Shown one piece after another: positions 29,559 through 42,168 of a stretch of 64,000 bases of DNA (positions are counted from its first letter, which is position 1; every line of letters begins with the position of its first letter). A program made the translations under genes and the position numbers. This stretch comes from Cupriavidus taiwanensis LMG 19424 (GTDB lineage: Bacteria; Pseudomonadota; Gammaproteobacteria; Burkholderiales; Burkholderiaceae): contig NC_010528.1 of assembly GCF_000069785.1 (NCBI RefSeq), forward strand, positions 1,984,001 to 2,048,000. Direction: 5' to 3'. The notes under the pieces were generated by a model. That model saw only the letters and a program-made list of their open reading frames with translations, did not search any database and had not been told where the DNA came from.

Positions 29559-30929
29559 TTATTCGCTGGCGCCGACCATGGCGTCGATCAGGTAATCGAC
29601 CAGGCCGTCGGCCGGGACGGTGGCCTGTTGCCCACCGCCTTCGGCCTGCTCGCGCTGGCGAAGTTCCTTGACCTGAACCACGCCGGCGGCCACTTCGTCG
29701 TCGCCAATGATAACGGCATAGGCGGCGCCGCTTGCGTCGGCGCGCTTCATCTGCGACTTGAAGCTGCCGCCCTTGCCGTCCGGGCTGGCATGCAGCACCA
29801 CGTCGAGGCCGGCGTCGCGCAGCCGCTCGGCCGCGACCATCGCCTGCTGCGCGGCGGCTTCGCCCTGGTGCACGAGGTAGACATCGCACCCCACGGCGTC
29901 GGGCACCACGCCCTCTTCGCGGATCAGTTCGATGATGCGCTCGATGCCCATGGCCCAGCCGCAAGCCGGCGCGGGCTTGCCGCCCATCTGCGCGATCAGC
30001 GGGTCATAGCGTCCGCCGCCGGCAATGGTGCCCTGCGCGCCCAGCTTGTCGGTGATCCACTCGAACACCGTCAGGTTGTAGTAATCGAGGCCGCGCACCA
30101 GGCGCGGGTTGATCTTGAACGGGATGTTGTTCGCCTTCAGCAGGCGCTGCACCCCCTCGAAGTGCGCCAGCGACTCTTCGCCCAGGAAGTCGATCAGCTT
30201 GGGCGCGTTGGCCGCCATGTCCTGCAGCGCCGGGTTCTTGGTGTCGAGCACGCGCAGCGGGTTGGTGTACAGGCGGCGCTTGCTGTCGTCGTCCAGGATG
30301 TCCTGGAAGCCTTCCAGGTACTTGATCAGCTGTTCGCGGTGCGCCGCGCGCTCGTCGGCCTGCCCCAGCGAATTGATCTCGAGGCGCACGCCGGTCAGCC
30401 CCAGGTCATCCCACAGGCGCTGGCACATCAGGATGATCTCGGCGTCCACGTCCGGACCGGCGAAGCCCAGCGCCTCGGCACCGAGCTGGTGGAACTGGCG
30501 GTAGCGGCCGCGCTGCGGACGTTCGTGGCGGAACATCGGGCCGGTGTACCACAGGCGCTTGGGGCCGTCGTACAGCAGGTTGTGTTCGATGGTGGCGCGC
30601 ACGGCCGCGGCGGTGCCCTCGGGGCGCAGCGTCAGCTGCTCGCCGTTGAGCGAATCGGTGAAGGAGTACATCTCCTTCTCGACGATGTCGGTGACCTCGC
30701 CAATGCCGCGCACGAACAGCTGGGTATGCTCGACGATGGGCGTGCGAATCTGCTGGTAGCCGTAGGCGCGCAGCATCGCGCGCGCGGCATTCTCGAAATG
30801 CTCCCACAGCGGCGCGTCGGCCGGCAGCATGTCGTTCATGCCCTTCACGCCCTGCAGGGCCTTGGCGGGGCGTACCTTGGGTTCGGTCTTGGCGGCGCCG
30901 GCGGCGGCCATGGTCTCGGTTTGCGTCAT
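29559..30929 (-). CDS. hisS: Histidyl-tRNA synthetase
   Basis: 456 residues. Class II synthetase: the N-terminal [16 protein letters not shown], motif 2 region [19 protein letters not shown], histidine-A motif [15 protein letters not shown], and motif 3 [14 protein letters not shown] with a C-terminal anticodon-binding domain. An Ala/Lys-rich ~25-residue N-terminal stretch precedes the usual start; an internal ATG at MNDML is an unlikely alternative. It lies 38 bases after ispG. Confidence 0.97.
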   Translation of the reverse strand: MTQTETMAAAGAAKTEPKVRPAKALQGVKGMNDMLPADAPLWEHFENAARAMLRAYGYQQIRTPIVEHTQLFVRGIGEVTDIVEKEMYSFTDSLNGEQLTLRPEGTAAAVRATIEHNLLYDGPKRLWYTGPMFRHERPQRGRYRQFHQLGAEALGFAGPDVDAEIILMCQRLWDDLGLTGVRLEINSLGQADERAAHREQLIKYLEGFQDILDDDSKRRLYTNPLRVLDTKNPALQDMAANAPKLIDFLGEESLAHFEGVQRLLKANNIPFKINPRLVRGLDYYNLTVFEWITDKLGAQGTIAGGGRYDPLIAQMGGKPAPACGWAMGIERIIELIREEGVVPDAVGCDVYLVHQGEAAAQQAMVAAERLRDAGLDVVLHASPDGKGGSFKSQMKRADASGAAYAVIIGDDEVAAGVVQVKELRQREQAEGGGQQATVPADGLVDYLIDAMVGASE

Positions 30930-30967
30930 TCTGTTCTAGTCAGGCTGCTGGCCCCGGCCGGTCCGGC

Positions 30968-32260
<1,293 letters not shown>

Positions 32261-32307
32261 AGCGTTACCACCTTGCAAAGACGCACCTTGCCGCACCTCG
32301 CGCCAGC

Positions 32308-33294
32308 TCAGGGCAGCGTCAGGCGCGCCACGTTGTTGCGGTTGGCGGCCTTCAGGTCGACCGGCGTGCCGCCGCGCGTGAACGATTCGACGCCCTTGAC
32401 GTTGCCGATCACCACCCGGTACGGACCCGTACCGCCGCCAGCCATGGTCTGCCCGGCCTTGGCGGTGCCACCCATGACGACCTTGCCGCTATTGTCGCGG
32501 ATTTCAAACCAGGTATCGGCGGCAAAGCGGATCTGCAGCTCGCCCTCCGCGGGCGCCGTCGGCGCTGCCGCGGCAGATGCCGTCGGGGCCGCCGGAGCCG
32601 ATGCAGCAGCAGCCGTGGTGGCTGCCGGCGTTGCCGGCGCCGCCGCCGCGCTGGCGGGAATGGTTTCGGCGGACGGTGCCGGCGAGTCGCTGGCAGCCAT
32701 GACCGGCGGCAGCGCCGCGGTCACGATACCGGCCTCAGTGCCCGCGTTATCCGCGGCCGGGGCCTCGGCCGCCACCGTCTCGGCGGCGCTGCTGCGCGCG
32801 TCCAGCCACGCGCGGATATGGTCCAGCCCGAACCAGATGCCGGCGGCCACGCCAACCGCGACCAGCGCCAGCCAGATCCAGCGGCCGCCATTGCCGCCGG
32901 AGCGGAAGCGGTTGCGGTCGTCGAAGGCCGCATTGATGCCACCCTCGCGCTGGCGGGCGATTTCCGCCACCTGCGCCACCGGGCGCGGCTGGAAGCGCGC
33001 CAGCAGCGGGTCGATATCGACGTGGAGCATGCGGGCATAGGCGCGCATCACGCCCTTGGCGAAGGTTACGTCGGGCAGCGCCTGCAGGTTGGCCGCCTCG
33101 ATCGCACGCAGCTTGCTGGCCGCCACCTTCAGCCGTGCGCTGACGTCCTCGACCGACATCCGCTGCGCCTCGCGCTCGCGCGCCAGCGCCGCGCCGATCT
33201 CCCGCGCCGCGGCTTCACGTTCTCCCTCATGCGCGCCCCCGCCGACTGCTTGCGTCGGTACGGCCTGGCCTGCGGCGCGGTCGTGCTCACTCAT
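32308..33294 (-). CDS. rodZ: RodZ-like helix-turn-helix membrane protein
   Basis: 328 residues from the ATG at 33294 (AAGGAG 6 bases upstream). An N-terminal Xre-type HTH domain (about 30-105: [37 protein letters not shown]), one membrane segment (138-157), a long Ala/Thr/Pro-rich periplasmic linker and a C-terminal DUF4115 beta domain. RodZ links MreB to the cell-wall elongation machinery. Its start overlaps the end of pilW by 8 bases. Confidence 0.92.
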   Translation of the reverse strand: MSEHDRAAGQAVPTQAVGGGAHEGEREAAAREIGAALAREREAQRMSVEDVSARLKVAASKLRAIEAANLQALPDVTFAKGVMRAYARMLHVDIDPLLARFQPRPVAQVAEIARQREGGINAAFDDRNRFRSGGNGGRWIWLALVAVGVAAGIWFGLDHIRAWLDARSSAAETVAAEAPAADNAGTEAGIVTAALPPVMAASDSPAPSAETIPASAAAAPATPAATTAAAASAPAAPTASAAAAPTAPAEGELQIRFAADTWFEIRDNSGKVVMGGTAKAGQTMAGGGTGPYRVVIGNVKGVESFTRGGTPVDLKAANRNNVARLTLP

Positions 33295-34066
33295 CCCATG
33301 CTCCTTGTTCGTAGGCGGCCACCTCGCGCGAGTCAGGGAAGCGGCTGCGCAGCTGCGCTCCCAGCGCATCCTGCGTGCGGCCGTCGCCCTGACGGTGGGC
33401 AATGCGCGCTCCCAGCCAGAGGGATTGCGCAGTGACAAATTGGCTGTTGTTGACGCGCAGGACGTACTGCCGCGCCTGTACGTAATCGCCGCGCCGGTAG
33501 AACACCAGCGCCAGGTTGGTGTTCGCCACCGGGTTGTTGCGGTCGTAGCCGAGCGCGGCCTTCAGGTTCTTCTCCGCCTCGGCGCTATGGCCCTGGCGCA
33601 GCTCGCACGCACCCAGGCTGATCAGCGGCTTGACCGGGCCGCCGGCGGACGGGGCCGACACGGCGCGCTGCAGCATGGGCACGGCCTCGCCGTAACGCCC
33701 TTGCTGGCACAGGAACCAGCCGTAGTTGTTGAGCAGGTCGCCGTCATTGGCCCGCATCGATGCCGCGGTACGGAAGCTGTCCTCGGCCAGCGTCCGCTCG
33801 TTCATGCTCATGTAGATCAGCGCCCGCACATGGTAGGCATCGGCCAGCGACGGATCGATGGCAATGGCCTGCTTGATCTCGTCAAGCGCGACCGCGGTCT
33901 GGCCGGCCTCGAGATAATTGGTGGCCAGTTGCAGCCGGATGCCGGCCCGGCGCCTGGCCTCGGTCTGGTCGGAAGCGGTCTGGAGATCCTGCGCCGGCGC
34001 ATGCGGCAGCTGGCACCCGGACAACATCAGCAGCCCCAGCAGGGCCGCAGCGATCAGACGGATCAT
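33287..34066 (-). CDS. pilW: Type IV pilus biogenesis/stability lipoprotein PilW (PilF)
   Basis: 259 residues from the ATG at 34066. Lipobox LSGC after a short hydrophobic leader ([18 protein letters not shown]), then about six TPR units (for example [20 protein letters not shown]). This outer-membrane lipoprotein is needed for PilQ secretin assembly. The start overlaps the rlmN stop (ATGA), so translation is coupled. Confidence 0.92.
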   Translation of the reverse strand: MIRLIAAALLGLLMLSGCQLPHAPAQDLQTASDQTEARRRAGIRLQLATNYLEAGQTAVALDEIKQAIAIDPSLADAYHVRALIYMSMNERTLAEDSFRTAASMRANDGDLLNNYGWFLCQQGRYGEAVPMLQRAVSAPSAGGPVKPLISLGACELRQGHSAEAEKNLKAALGYDRNNPVANTNLALVFYRRGDYVQARQYVLRVNNSQFVTAQSLWLGARIAHRQGDGRTQDALGAQLRSRFPDSREVAAYEQGAWDE

Positions 34067-35217
34067 GCAGGGCGCGCCTCCCGTGGCTGGCCGCTCGCAG
34101 TGACCGGCACCAGCGGCGTGATCTTGCCGAACTTGCCGCGTTCGGCCAGGCGGGTGCGGTCCTTCACTTCCCCGGCCAGCTGGCCGCAGGCGGCATCGAT
34201 ATCGTCGCCGCGGGTCTTGCGGATGGTGGTGACGACGCCGGCGTCCATCAGTACCTGCGCGAAGCGCCGGATCTGCTCGTTGTTGGAACGCTTCAGGCCC
34301 GATTCGGGGAAGGGATTGAACGGGATCAGGTTGAACTTGCACGGCACGTCGGCGACAAGCTTCAGCAGTTCCCGCGCATGCTCGACGCCGTCGTTGACGC
34401 CATCCAGCATGCAGTATTCGAAAGTAATGAAATCGCGCGGCGCGAATTCCAGGTAGCGACGGCATGCCGCCATCAGTTCGGCCAGCGGGTATTTCTTGTT
34501 CAGCGGCACCAGCACGTCGCGCAGGGCGTCGTTGGACGCATGCAGCGACACGGCGAGGGCCACCGGCAGGTCCTTCGACAGCCGGTCCATCATCGGCACC
34601 ACGCCGGAGGTGGACAGCGTCACGCGGCGGCGCGACAGGCCGTAGGCGTTGTCGTCAAGCATCAGGCGCATGGCCGGCACGACGGCGTCGTAGTTCAGCA
34701 GCGGCTCGCCCATGCCCATCATCACCACGTTGGAGATGACGCGGTCATCCTTGGGGCCGCGGCCCAGCTGCTCACGCATGGCGAACTCCGCCATCCACAG
34801 CTGGCCGATGATCTCACCGGTGCTGAGGTTGCGCGAAAAGCCCTGCTTGCCGGTGGAACAGAACCGGCAGTTGACGGCGCATCCGGCCTGCGAGGAAACG
34901 CACAGCGTGCCACGCGTTTCCTCGGGGATGTACACCGTCTCCACTGCGTTGCCCTCGCCCACGTCGAGCAGCCACTTGCGCGTGCCGTCGGCCGACAGGT
35001 TGTCGGTGATGACGGCAGGCGCGCGGATCTCGGCCCGGGTCGCGAGCTTTTCGCGCAGCGACTTGGCGAGATCCGACATGGCGTCGAAGCGGCTGGCCCC
35101 GTAGTGGTGGATCCAGCGCTGCAGTTGCCGCGCACGGAACGGCTTCTCGCCGAGCTCGCCGCAATAGGCGGTGAGCGCGTCCGCGTCGAGGTCGAGCAGG
35201 TTGACGAGATCGTTCAT
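34063..35217 (-). CDS. rlmN: Dual-specificity 23S rRNA / tRNA adenine-C2 methyltransferase RlmN
   Basis: 384 residues. Radical SAM motif Cys113-xxx-Cys117-xx-Cys120 in [12 protein letters not shown], plus [13 protein letters not shown] and the downstream catalytic cysteine region [11 protein letters not shown]. It methylates A2503 of 23S rRNA and A37 of some tRNAs. It is 37 bases after ndk. Confidence 0.97.
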   Translation of the reverse strand: MNDLVNLLDLDADALTAYCGELGEKPFRARQLQRWIHHYGASRFDAMSDLAKSLREKLATRAEIRAPAVITDNLSADGTRKWLLDVGEGNAVETVYIPEETRGTLCVSSQAGCAVNCRFCSTGKQGFSRNLSTGEIIGQLWMAEFAMREQLGRGPKDDRVISNVVMMGMGEPLLNYDAVVPAMRLMLDDNAYGLSRRRVTLSTSGVVPMMDRLSKDLPVALAVSLHASNDALRDVLVPLNKKYPLAELMAACRRYLEFAPRDFITFEYCMLDGVNDGVEHARELLKLVADVPCKFNLIPFNPFPESGLKRSNNEQIRRFAQVLMDAGVVTTIRKTRGDDIDAACGQLAGEVKDRTRLAERGKFGKITPLVPVTASGQPREARPA

Positions 35218-35254
35218 GACGGCAAACTCGGCTTGGTAATCAGTCAGCAGCCGA

Positions 35255-35680
35255 TCAGCGGCTGTAGACGTTCATGCCCGGGAAGAAGAAGGCCACTTCC
35301 ACGGCGGCGGTTTCGGCAGCGTCCGAGCCGTGCACGGCGTTGGCGTCGATGCTGTCGGCGAAATCGGCGCGGATGGTGCCCTTCTCGGCCTTCTTCGGGT
35401 CGGTGGCGCCCATCAGGTCGCGGTTCTTGGCAATGGCGTTCTCGCCTTCCAGCGCCTGGATCATGACCGGGCCGGAAACCATGAAGTCGACCAGGTCCTT
35501 GAAGAACGGACGCTCCTTGTGAACCGCGTAGAACTGCTCGGCTTCGCCGCGCGACAGGTGCACCATCTTGGCAGCAACGATCTTCAGGCCGGCGGCCTCG
35601 AAACGGGCGTAGATCTGGCCAATGACGTTCTTGGCCACGGCATCCGGCTTGATAATCGACAGGGTGCGTTCGATCGCCAT
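35255..35680 (-). CDS. ndk: Nucleoside diphosphate kinase
   Basis: 141 residues, the usual length. The opening [15 protein letters not shown] and the catalytic His117 in NAVHGSD are intact. It transfers phosphate from ATP to (d)NDPs. It has a clear GGAG before the ATG and is the first gene of the leftward cluster. Confidence 0.98.
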   Translation of the reverse strand: MAIERTLSIIKPDAVAKNVIGQIYARFEAAGLKIVAAKMVHLSRGEAEQFYAVHKERPFFKDLVDFMVSGPVMIQALEGENAIAKNRDLMGATDPKKAEKGTIRADFADSIDANAVHGSDAAETAAVEVAFFFPGMNVYSR

Positions 35681-36053
35681 GAAAAACTCCGAAAAATGAA
35701 GGGGTTACAAATGGATTAAACGTGCAATTCTAGCACGAAGACTATGACGGTTTCGAGGGTCTTGCGGACCTTCCGGCGTGCCCGCCACCCCCTTATGCAC
35801 ACGCCGTCCACAAGTTGCAAAAGCAGCACATTACAACCTTGTCATCCCCGGAACGCAGCGCCGCCGCTAACATCCAATGTGAGCGGCGTCGAACGGACGC
35901 GAGCCAGCGCCAGGTGACGATTGGTCTACCGCGCCCTTGCAATCCGGCCTGCCCGATGCCACATTGACGATGGTTCCGTCCGGCTTCCATACGAGCCTTC
36001 GCATTTGAAGTCTCGCAACGCCGGCGCCTCACCGTTTTGAGACAGGAGTCACC
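35681..36053. other. Divergent intergenic region, ndk / BI-1 family gene
   Basis: 373 bases without a credible gene. Both flanking genes point outward, so it should contain two promoters. A TAGAAT on the minus strand (about 35731-35736) is a possible ndk -10 box, with no clear -35. I see no conserved RNA structure. Confidence 0.5.
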
Positions 36054-36758
36054 ATGGATAACAAGCTGAACACCTACGGTTTCGGCAACAGTGCGTCGAC
36101 CGTCACTGACGTCGTCGTTCGCAACCGGGTCTTGCGCAACACATACTGGCTGCTGGCCCTCTCGATGATCCCCACCGTGCTCGGTGCGTGGATCGGCGTG
36201 GCCACCGGCTTCAGCTTCATGGCGGGCAGCCCCGGCCTGTCGCTGATCCTGTTCCTGGCGATCGCGTTCGGCTTCTTCTTCGCCATCGAGAAGACCAAGA
36301 ACAGCAGCATGGGCGTGGTCCTGCTGCTGGCCTTTACCTTCTTTATGGGCCTGATGCTGTCGCGGCTGATCAGCGTCACCTTGTCGTTCTCGAACGGCCC
36401 GGCGCTGATCATGTACGCCTTCGGCGGCACCGCGGCCGTGTTCGGCGCGATGGCATCGATCGCCACCGTCAGCAAGCGTGATTTCTCCGGCCTCGGCAAG
36501 TTCCTGTTCGTCGGCGTGATCCTGCTGATCCTGGCCAGCGTGGCCAATATCTGGCTGCAGCTGCCGGCGCTGATGATCACGGTATCGGTGATCGCGATCG
36601 GTATTTTCTCGGCGTACATCCTGTTCGACGTGCAGCGCGTGGTGAACGGCGGCGAGACCAACTACATCACCGCCACGCTGGCGATCTACCTCGACGTGTA
36701 CAACGTCTTCGCCAACCTGCTGGCGCTGCTGGGCATCTTCGGCGGCAACCGCGAATGA
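36054..36758 (+). CDS. Bax inhibitor-1 family membrane protein (YccA-like)
   Basis: 234 residues with about seven hydrophobic segments, including NTYWLLALSMIPTVLGAWIG, and the C-terminal signature YLDVYNVFANLLALLG of the UPF0005/BI-1 family. E. coli YccA binds and is degraded by FtsH, modulating that protease; this links it functionally to hflK/hflC, although they lie 12 kb away. AGGAG precedes the start. Confidence 0.92.
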   Translation: MDNKLNTYGFGNSASTVTDVVVRNRVLRNTYWLLALSMIPTVLGAWIGVATGFSFMAGSPGLSLILFLAIAFGFFFAIEKTKNSSMGVVLLLAFTFFMGLMLSRLISVTLSFSNGPALIMYAFGGTAAVFGAMASIATVSKRDFSGLGKFLFVGVILLILASVANIWLQLPALMITVSVIAIGIFSAYILFDVQRVVNGGETNYITATLAIYLDVYNVFANLLALLGIFGGNRE

Positions 36759-36776
36759 CGGCGGACGCCGCAGCAT

Positions 36777-36806
36777 GACGAAAGCCGGCCAATGGCCGGC
36801 TTTTCT
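36777..36806. terminator. Bidirectional terminator between BI-1 family gene and rlmD
   Basis: AAAGCCGGCCA-A-TGGCCGGCTTTT, an 11-bp stem with a T tract on the plus side and an A tract on the other, lies between convergent stops at 36758 and 36826. Confidence 0.87.
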
Positions 36807-36825
36807 TTTGGGCACTCCGCCGCGA

Positions 36826-38289
36826 TCAGTCGCGGTCGAACACCGCGATCGACTCGACGTGCGAGGTGTGCGGGAACATGTTGACCACGCCGGCGCCGCT
36901 CAGGCGGTAGCCGGCCTCGTGCACCAGCAGACCGGCATCGCGCGCCAGCGTGGCGGGGCTGCACGACACATAGACGATGCGCCGCGGCAGCACGTCGCTG
37001 CCCTGCTGCGCCAGCTCGCCGAGCGCCTTGCTCACCGCCAGCGCGCCTTCGCGCGGCGGATCGACCAGCCAGCGGTCGAAGCGGCCCAGCGCGGCGATGT
37101 CGTCTGCCGTGACTTCGAACAGGTTGCGGCACGCGAATTCCGTCTTGGCGGCCAGCCCGTTGTATTCGGCATTGGCCAGCGCACGCGTGGTCAGCGCCTC
37201 GCTGCCTTCGATGCCCATCACCGACTTGCCCTGCGTGGCCAGCGGCAGCGTGAAATTGCCGATGCCGCAGAACAGGTCGAGCAGGCGGTCGCCCGGCTGC
37301 GCATCGAGCAGGCGCAGCGCGCGGCCGATCAGCACGCGGTTGATCTGGTGGTTCACCTGCGTGAAGTCAGTCGGCTTGAACGGCATGCGGATGCCGAATT
37401 CCGGCAGCGTATAGGCCAGCTCGACGTCGGTCGGATAGAACGGGTAGACCGTGTCCGGCCCCTTGGGCTGCAGCCAGAACTGCACCTTGTACTGGTCGGC
37501 AAAGGCGCGCAGCAGGTCCTTGTCGGCATCGGTCAGCGGCTCGAGGATGCGCAGCACCAGCGCCGTCACTTCATGCCCGACGGCCAGTTCGATCTGCGGC
37601 ATGCGGTCGCGGATCGACAGTCCCGCCACCAGTTCGCGCAGCGGCACCAGCATGGCCGAAACGTGCGGCGGCAGGATTTCACAACGCGTCATGTCGGCGA
37701 CATAGCTGCTCTTGCGCTCATGGAAGCCCACCAGCACGCCGCCCTTCTTCACCACGTGGCGCACCGTCAGGCGGGCACGGTAACGGTAGCCCCAGTCCGG
37801 GCCGGCGATCGGCCGGAACACCACGTCGGGCTTCACCTTGGACAGGTGCCACAGGTTGTCTTCCAGCACGCGCTGCTTGATGGCAAGCTGTGCGCGCGAA
37901 TCCAGATGCTGCATCGAGCACCCGCCACAGACGCCGAAGTGCTGGCATCCCGGCTTCACGCGCATGACCGATTCCTGCAGGACCTCGCCCAGGTGCGCCT
38001 GCTCGAAGCTGGGCTTGCGCCGGTAGCTGCGGTAGCTGACGGTCTCGCCGGGCAACGCGCCTTCGACGAAGATGACCTTGCCGGGCGTGCCGTCCTCGTT
38101 CACCAGGCGGCCGACGCCGCGCGCCTCCATGTCGAGGCTGTCGATCGACACCACGGGGTCGGCGCCGGGCGCATTGCCGTTGGCATGGCCGCGGCCACGG
38201 GCCTCTTTTGCGGCGGGTGCGGCACCCGGTGCGGCGGCTGCGGGCGCGACGGCGGGCGTTTCTTGTGGGGAGGACACGGCTTGGGACAC
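36826..38289 (-). CDS. rlmD: 23S rRNA (uracil-1939-C5)-methyltransferase RlmD
   Basis: 487 residues. An Ala/Pro/Gly-rich extension of ~45 residues precedes a TRAM domain ([20 protein letters not shown]), the Fe-S cysteines ([15 protein letters not shown]), and the methyltransferase domain ([24 protein letters not shown], catalytic [13 protein letters not shown]). It methylates U1939 of 23S rRNA. Confidence 0.96.
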   Translation of the reverse strand: MSQAVSSPQETPAVAPAAAAPGAAPAAKEARGRGHANGNAPGADPVVSIDSLDMEARGVGRLVNEDGTPGKVIFVEGALPGETVSYRSYRRKPSFEQAHLGEVLQESVMRVKPGCQHFGVCGGCSMQHLDSRAQLAIKQRVLEDNLWHLSKVKPDVVFRPIAGPDWGYRYRARLTVRHVVKKGGVLVGFHERKSSYVADMTRCEILPPHVSAMLVPLRELVAGLSIRDRMPQIELAVGHEVTALVLRILEPLTDADKDLLRAFADQYKVQFWLQPKGPDTVYPFYPTDVELAYTLPEFGIRMPFKPTDFTQVNHQINRVLIGRALRLLDAQPGDRLLDLFCGIGNFTLPLATQGKSVMGIEGSEALTTRALANAEYNGLAAKTEFACRNLFEVTADDIAALGRFDRWLVDPPREGALAVSKALGELAQQGSDVLPRRIVYVSCSPATLARDAGLLVHEAGYRLSGAGVVNMFPHTSHVESIAVFDRD

Positions 38290-38366
38290 CAGAGAAAACC
38301 TGACGTATTGTTTTACGAAAGCGCGATTGTATGCCAGACCGGTCCGATCGATGACGGAGGCCTTGT

Positions 38367-39221
38367 ATGGAACTGATTTCCTGGAATATCCAGTGGGGCC
38401 GCGGTGCGGACGGGCGCGTGGACCTGGCGCGGCAGGTGGACACGCTGCGCGCGATGGCAGATGCCGACGTCATCTGCCTGCAGGAAGTCACGCGTGGCTT
38501 CACGGAACTGCGCGGCGAGCCGGGGATCGACCAGGTGGCCGAGCTGACAGCACTGCTGCCGGGCTATCACGTGCTGTTCGCGTCAGGCGTCGACCGTCGC
38601 GACCGCAATGGCGCGCACAAGCAGTTCGGCAACCTGGTTGCGACAAGGCTGCCGGTACGCGAGGTATTCCGGCACGCCTTGCCGTGGCCCGCGGATCCGC
38701 ACGTGGCATCGATGCCCCGCGTGGCGCTGGAAGTGACCGTCGAGGCCGGCCCGCGGCGGCTGCGCGTGATCTGCACGCACCTGGAGTACTACTCGGCGCT
38801 CCAGCGCGCCGCCCAGGCCGAGGCGCTGCGCGACTGGCATGTCCAGGCGTGCGACCACGCCAGCCGTCCGGGCCGCAGCGAGAAATGGCCCGGCCCGTTC
38901 ACGCCGGAACCGCGCCCCGCCGAAGCCATCCTGTGCGGCGACTTCAACAGCAAACCCGACGACATCGCCTATCGCCGCATGCTCGAGCCGTTTGACGACA
39001 CCACCACGCCATGGCGCGACGCCTGGCTGCACGCGCATCCGGGCCTGCCGCACGCGCCGACCTGCGCCATCCATGACAAGGAGCAATGGCCCGAGCCGCC
39101 GTTCGCCTGCGACTTCATGTTCGTCACGGAGAATCTGGCCGCGCGTATCCGGCGCTGCGAAGTCAACGCGGATACCGCCGACTCGGACCATCAGCCGATC
39201 CTGCTGTCGCTGGACCTGTAA
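38367..39221 (+). CDS. Endonuclease/exonuclease/phosphatase (EEP) family protein
   Basis: 284 residues. EEP fold residues are present: ISWNIQWGR, Glu40 in ICLQEVT, the GDFNSKPDD catalytic motif and SDHQPI with the final histidine. Members hydrolyse phosphodiesters in DNA, lipids or signalling molecules; there is no signal peptide, so a cytosolic DNA or nucleotide substrate is more likely. It diverges from rlmD and converges on the exonuclease gene with 36 bases between stops. Confidence 0.87.
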   Translation: MELISWNIQWGRGADGRVDLARQVDTLRAMADADVICLQEVTRGFTELRGEPGIDQVAELTALLPGYHVLFASGVDRRDRNGAHKQFGNLVATRLPVREVFRHALPWPADPHVASMPRVALEVTVEAGPRRLRVICTHLEYYSALQRAAQAEALRDWHVQACDHASRPGRSEKWPGPFTPEPRPAEAILCGDFNSKPDDIAYRRMLEPFDDTTTPWRDAWLHAHPGLPHAPTCAIHDKEQWPEPPFACDFMFVTENLAARIRRCEVNADTADSDHQPILLSLDL

Positions 39222-39257
39222 GGCCGCGTCGCAAGCCGGCGGGCGCTGGCGCGCTCA

Positions 39258-40097
39258 TCAGTCCTCGAAGTCTTCGGCTTCGGGCGTGAGGCGCTGCAGG
39301 CGGAACGCCTGCAGGTATTCCATCCACTGTTCGCCGGGCAGTTCCGCCAGCGATTCCTGGACCAGCTCCATCTCCATGTCGAACTCTCGCGGCGACATGC
39401 CGCCGCGCATCAGCTGGAAACGGCAGTACATCAGGTAGGTGTTGACGACATCGGTTTCGCAATAGGCGCGGATCTCGTCGAGCTGGCCGGCCTGGAAGGC
39501 CTGCCACACCTTGCTGCCATCCATCCCCATCTTGCCCGGGAAACCGCATAGCTTGGCGAGGTCATCCAACGGCGCGCTGGCACGCGGCTGGTACATCGCC
39601 AGCAGGTCCATCAGATCCAGGTGCCGCATGTGGTAGCGGCTGATGTAGTTGTTCCACTTGAAGTCGCGGCTGTCTTCGTCGCGGCCCTCGCCCATCTCCC
39701 AGTAGCGCGGTGCGGTGACGCCGTTGACCAGGCCGCGGTAATGCAGCACCGGCAGGTCGAATCCGCCGCCGTTCCATGACACCAGCTGCGGGCTGTAGCG
39801 CGCGATCAGTTCATAGAATTTCTGGATCAGCGTGGCTTCGCCGTCCTGCGGCGTGCCGAGCGAGCCGACATGGAACACGGCCGAGCCGTCGCGGTGCGTG
39901 CGCCGCAGCACGCAGGAAATCGCGGCGACGCGCTGCAGGTAGTGCGGCAGGAAATCGCTGCCGGTCTTTTCCCGGCGGGCGGAGAACGCATGCTCGGCGA
40001 CTTCGGCGTCGCTCATCGCATCGGGATGGTCATGCAAACGGCGCAGGCCGGCGACATCGGGAATGGTCTCGATGTCGAATACCAGCACAGGGGTCAT
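39258..40097 (-). CDS. PolB-like 3'-5' exonuclease
   Basis: 279 residues from the ATG at 40097, which overlaps the rpoS stop (ATGA). DEDDy exonuclease motifs: FDIETIPD at residues 7-14 (Asp8, Glu10), [12 protein letters not shown] and [10 protein letters not shown]. It matches the predicted PolB-like 3'-5' exonuclease family; no polymerase domain is attached. Being translationally coupled to rpoS suggests a role in stationary phase or stress DNA handling, which is inference only. Confidence 0.9.
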   Translation of the reverse strand: MTPVLVFDIETIPDVAGLRRLHDHPDAMSDAEVAEHAFSARREKTGSDFLPHYLQRVAAISCVLRRTHRDGSAVFHVGSLGTPQDGEATLIQKFYELIARYSPQLVSWNGGGFDLPVLHYRGLVNGVTAPRYWEMGEGRDEDSRDFKWNNYISRYHMRHLDLMDLLAMYQPRASAPLDDLAKLCGFPGKMGMDGSKVWQAFQAGQLDEIRAYCETDVVNTYLMYCRFQLMRGGMSPREFDMEMELVQESLAELPGEQWMEYLQAFRLQRLTPEAEDFED

Positions 40098-41281
40098 AGA
40101 ACGGCGTCCTTCCTGACACCTTGCGAAGCGAAATGCCGCTTGAGCTTGACCAGCGCCTCCTGCTGGATCTGGCGTACGCGCTCGCGCGTCAGCCCCATCT
40201 CCTCGGCAAGCTCTTCCAGCGTGGCGGGCTCGATATGGTTGAGGCCGAAGCGGCGCTCCACCACATAGCGATGCTTTTCCGACAGGCGCGCCAGCCAGAG
40301 CTTCATCAGCCCTTCCAGCTCGCGGTGCGCCACCTCCTGGTCGGGGGCGGCGTTGTGCTCGTCGGAGAGGAAATCCAGGAGGCTCGAGCCGGGATCGAGA
40401 TCGAACGGCGTATCGAGCGAGGTGGTATGTTCGTTGAGGGCCAGGACGTCCTGCACTTCGTCCGGCGTCTTGCCCAGCAGGTGGGCGATGTCTTCCAGGC
40501 TGGCGTCGCGCCCGTCGGTGCCGCCCTTCTCCAGATGGCGCTTGGCGCGCAGCACCTGGTTGAGTTCGCGGATCACGTGCACCGGCAGGCGGACGGTGCG
40601 GGCCTGGTTCATGATGGCGCGCTCGATGCTCTGGCGGATCCACCACGTTGCATAGGTCGAGAAGCGGAAGCCGCGCGAGGGATCGAACTTCTCGATCGCG
40701 TGCATCAGGCCGAGGTTGCCTTCCTCGATCAGATCGAGCAGCGGCACGCCGCGATTGAGATAGCCCTTGGCGATGCTGACCACCAGCCGCAGATTGCGCT
40801 CGATCATGACCTGGCGCGCGGCAAAGTCGCCGTCCTTGGCCAGCGTGGAGAAATGCAGTTCTTCCGGCGCCGACAGCAGCGGCTTGATGCTGATGCGGTT
40901 CAGGTAATGCTGGACGGTGTCGGCGGCCAGCTCGGTATGCAGCACCGTGCGGAAATCGTCATGCTCGGCAGCCGCGCTTTCAGTGCCGTTTTCCGCGCCG
41001 TCGTCTTCCTCGTCTTCCGAATCGTCCTCGTCGTCGTCGCGCAGATGGCGCTCGTTGCGCTCATTGTCGTCGCCGAGCAGGTCGGCCTCGCGCAGGCCCA
41101 CCGCAGTGGACGTGGCGATGGGCTCGTCGGTCACCGGAAGCATCTCGGCGGCAAGATCCGGCTCGAAGCCCTCGGCATCGGCGTGTTCGTCGGGATGCGC
41201 CACACCAGCCTTCACTTCCGGCTGCTTGGGACGGCGAGCCCTGCTGACGGTTCCGGAGGAGACAGTTTTCTGGCGTGGCAT
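40094..41281 (-). CDS. rpoS: RNA polymerase sigma factor RpoS
   Basis: 395 residues, longer than the ~330 of E. coli. Region 2 ([40 protein letters not shown]), region 3 and region 4 ([20 protein letters not shown]) are intact. The extra length is an N-terminal ~105-residue stretch with a strongly acidic block at 82-109 (about two thirds Asp/Glu). It is the general stress and stationary-phase sigma factor. It lies 6 bases after nlpD, inside which its main promoter is known to lie in other species. Confidence 0.97.
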   Translation of the reverse strand: MPRQKTVSSGTVSRARRPKQPEVKAGVAHPDEHADAEGFEPDLAAEMLPVTDEPIATSTAVGLREADLLGDDNERNERHLRDDDEDDSEDEEDDGAENGTESAAAEHDDFRTVLHTELAADTVQHYLNRISIKPLLSAPEELHFSTLAKDGDFAARQVMIERNLRLVVSIAKGYLNRGVPLLDLIEEGNLGLMHAIEKFDPSRGFRFSTYATWWIRQSIERAIMNQARTVRLPVHVIRELNQVLRAKRHLEKGGTDGRDASLEDIAHLLGKTPDEVQDVLALNEHTTSLDTPFDLDPGSSLLDFLSDEHNAAPDQEVAHRELEGLMKLWLARLSEKHRYVVERRFGLNHIEPATLEELAEEMGLTRERVRQIQQEALVKLKRHFASQGVRKDAVL

Positions 41282-41287
41282 GAACCC

Positions 41288-42160
41288 TCACTGTGGCGGC
41301 AGGTACCGCATCGGATCAACCGGTTTTCCGTTCTTGCGAACTTCGAAGTGAAGCTTCACCCGGTCGGTATCACTGTTGCCCATCTCTGCAATCTTCTGGC
41401 CTTTGCGGACCGAGGATTGCTCGGCGACGAGCACCTTGTCGTTGTGCCCGTAAGCGGTAAGAAATGTCTCGTTGTGTTTGATGATGACAAGATTCCCGTA
41501 GCCGCGCAAGGGGCCTACGTGAATCACCCGACCGTCATCCGCGGCCAGCACCGAATCGCCCTTCTTGCCCGCAATATCGATGCCTTTATTGCCCTTGTCG
41601 TCGAATTTACCGACCATCTGGCCGGTCGCGGGCCATGCCAGCTTCACCGAGCCGTCGGCTGCCGGCGCCGACGCCGGCGCGGTCGCGGCGGGGGTTGCGG
41701 CCGGCGCCGAAGCCGCGGCGGCAGGCGTGGCCGGCGGCGACACGGGCGTGCCGTTCGGACGCGCCTGGTCGATCGGCTGGGCCTGCACGGTGCCCGGCGC
41801 CACCGGCATGGTCGCCACGCCCGGCGCAGTGTTGACGTCGGCACCCGGCGGCACGATGCGCAGCAGCTGGCCAACCTCGATCTGGTTCACGTTGGTCAGG
41901 TTGTTCCACGCCGCCACATCGCGATACGACTGGCCGTTCTCCAGCGCGATACGGTAAAGGGTATCGCCTCGCTTGACCCGATAGTGCCCGGGCGGCGCCG
42001 GTTCCAGCGTCGCCGCCGTGGTACCGGACGTGGAGGTACGGTCGACGACCGGCGCCGGCATCGGCGAATTGGCGCAGGCGGCCAGCAGCGCCGCCAGCGA
42101 CGTCGCCGCAAGAAGTTGTCCGGCGCGTGCGAAATTTTGCGATTTCACGGTGTTGTGCAT
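41288..42160 (-). CDS. nlpD: NlpD-like lipoprotein (LysM + degenerate M23/LytM domain)
   Basis: 290 residues. Signal peptide with lipobox LAAC, a LysM domain (HYRVKRGDTLYRIALENGQS) at about 57-100, an Ala/Pro/Thr-rich linker and a C-terminal LytM domain. The metal-ligand histidine normally in HxxxD is absent (GNKGIDIAGKKG, YGHNDKVL), as in E. coli NlpD, so it should activate an amidase at division rather than cut peptidoglycan itself. It lies 8 bases after pcm. Confidence 0.95.
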   Translation of the reverse strand: MHNTVKSQNFARAGQLLAATSLAALLAACANSPMPAPVVDRTSTSGTTAATLEPAPPGHYRVKRGDTLYRIALENGQSYRDVAAWNNLTNVNQIEVGQLLRIVPPGADVNTAPGVATMPVAPGTVQAQPIDQARPNGTPVSPPATPAAAASAPAATPAATAPASAPAADGSVKLAWPATGQMVGKFDDKGNKGIDIAGKKGDSVLAADDGRVIHVGPLRGYGNLVIIKHNETFLTAYGHNDKVLVAEQSSVRKGQKIAEMGNSDTDRVKLHFEVRKNGKPVDPMRYLPPQ

Positions 42161-42168
42161 AGTTCGAC

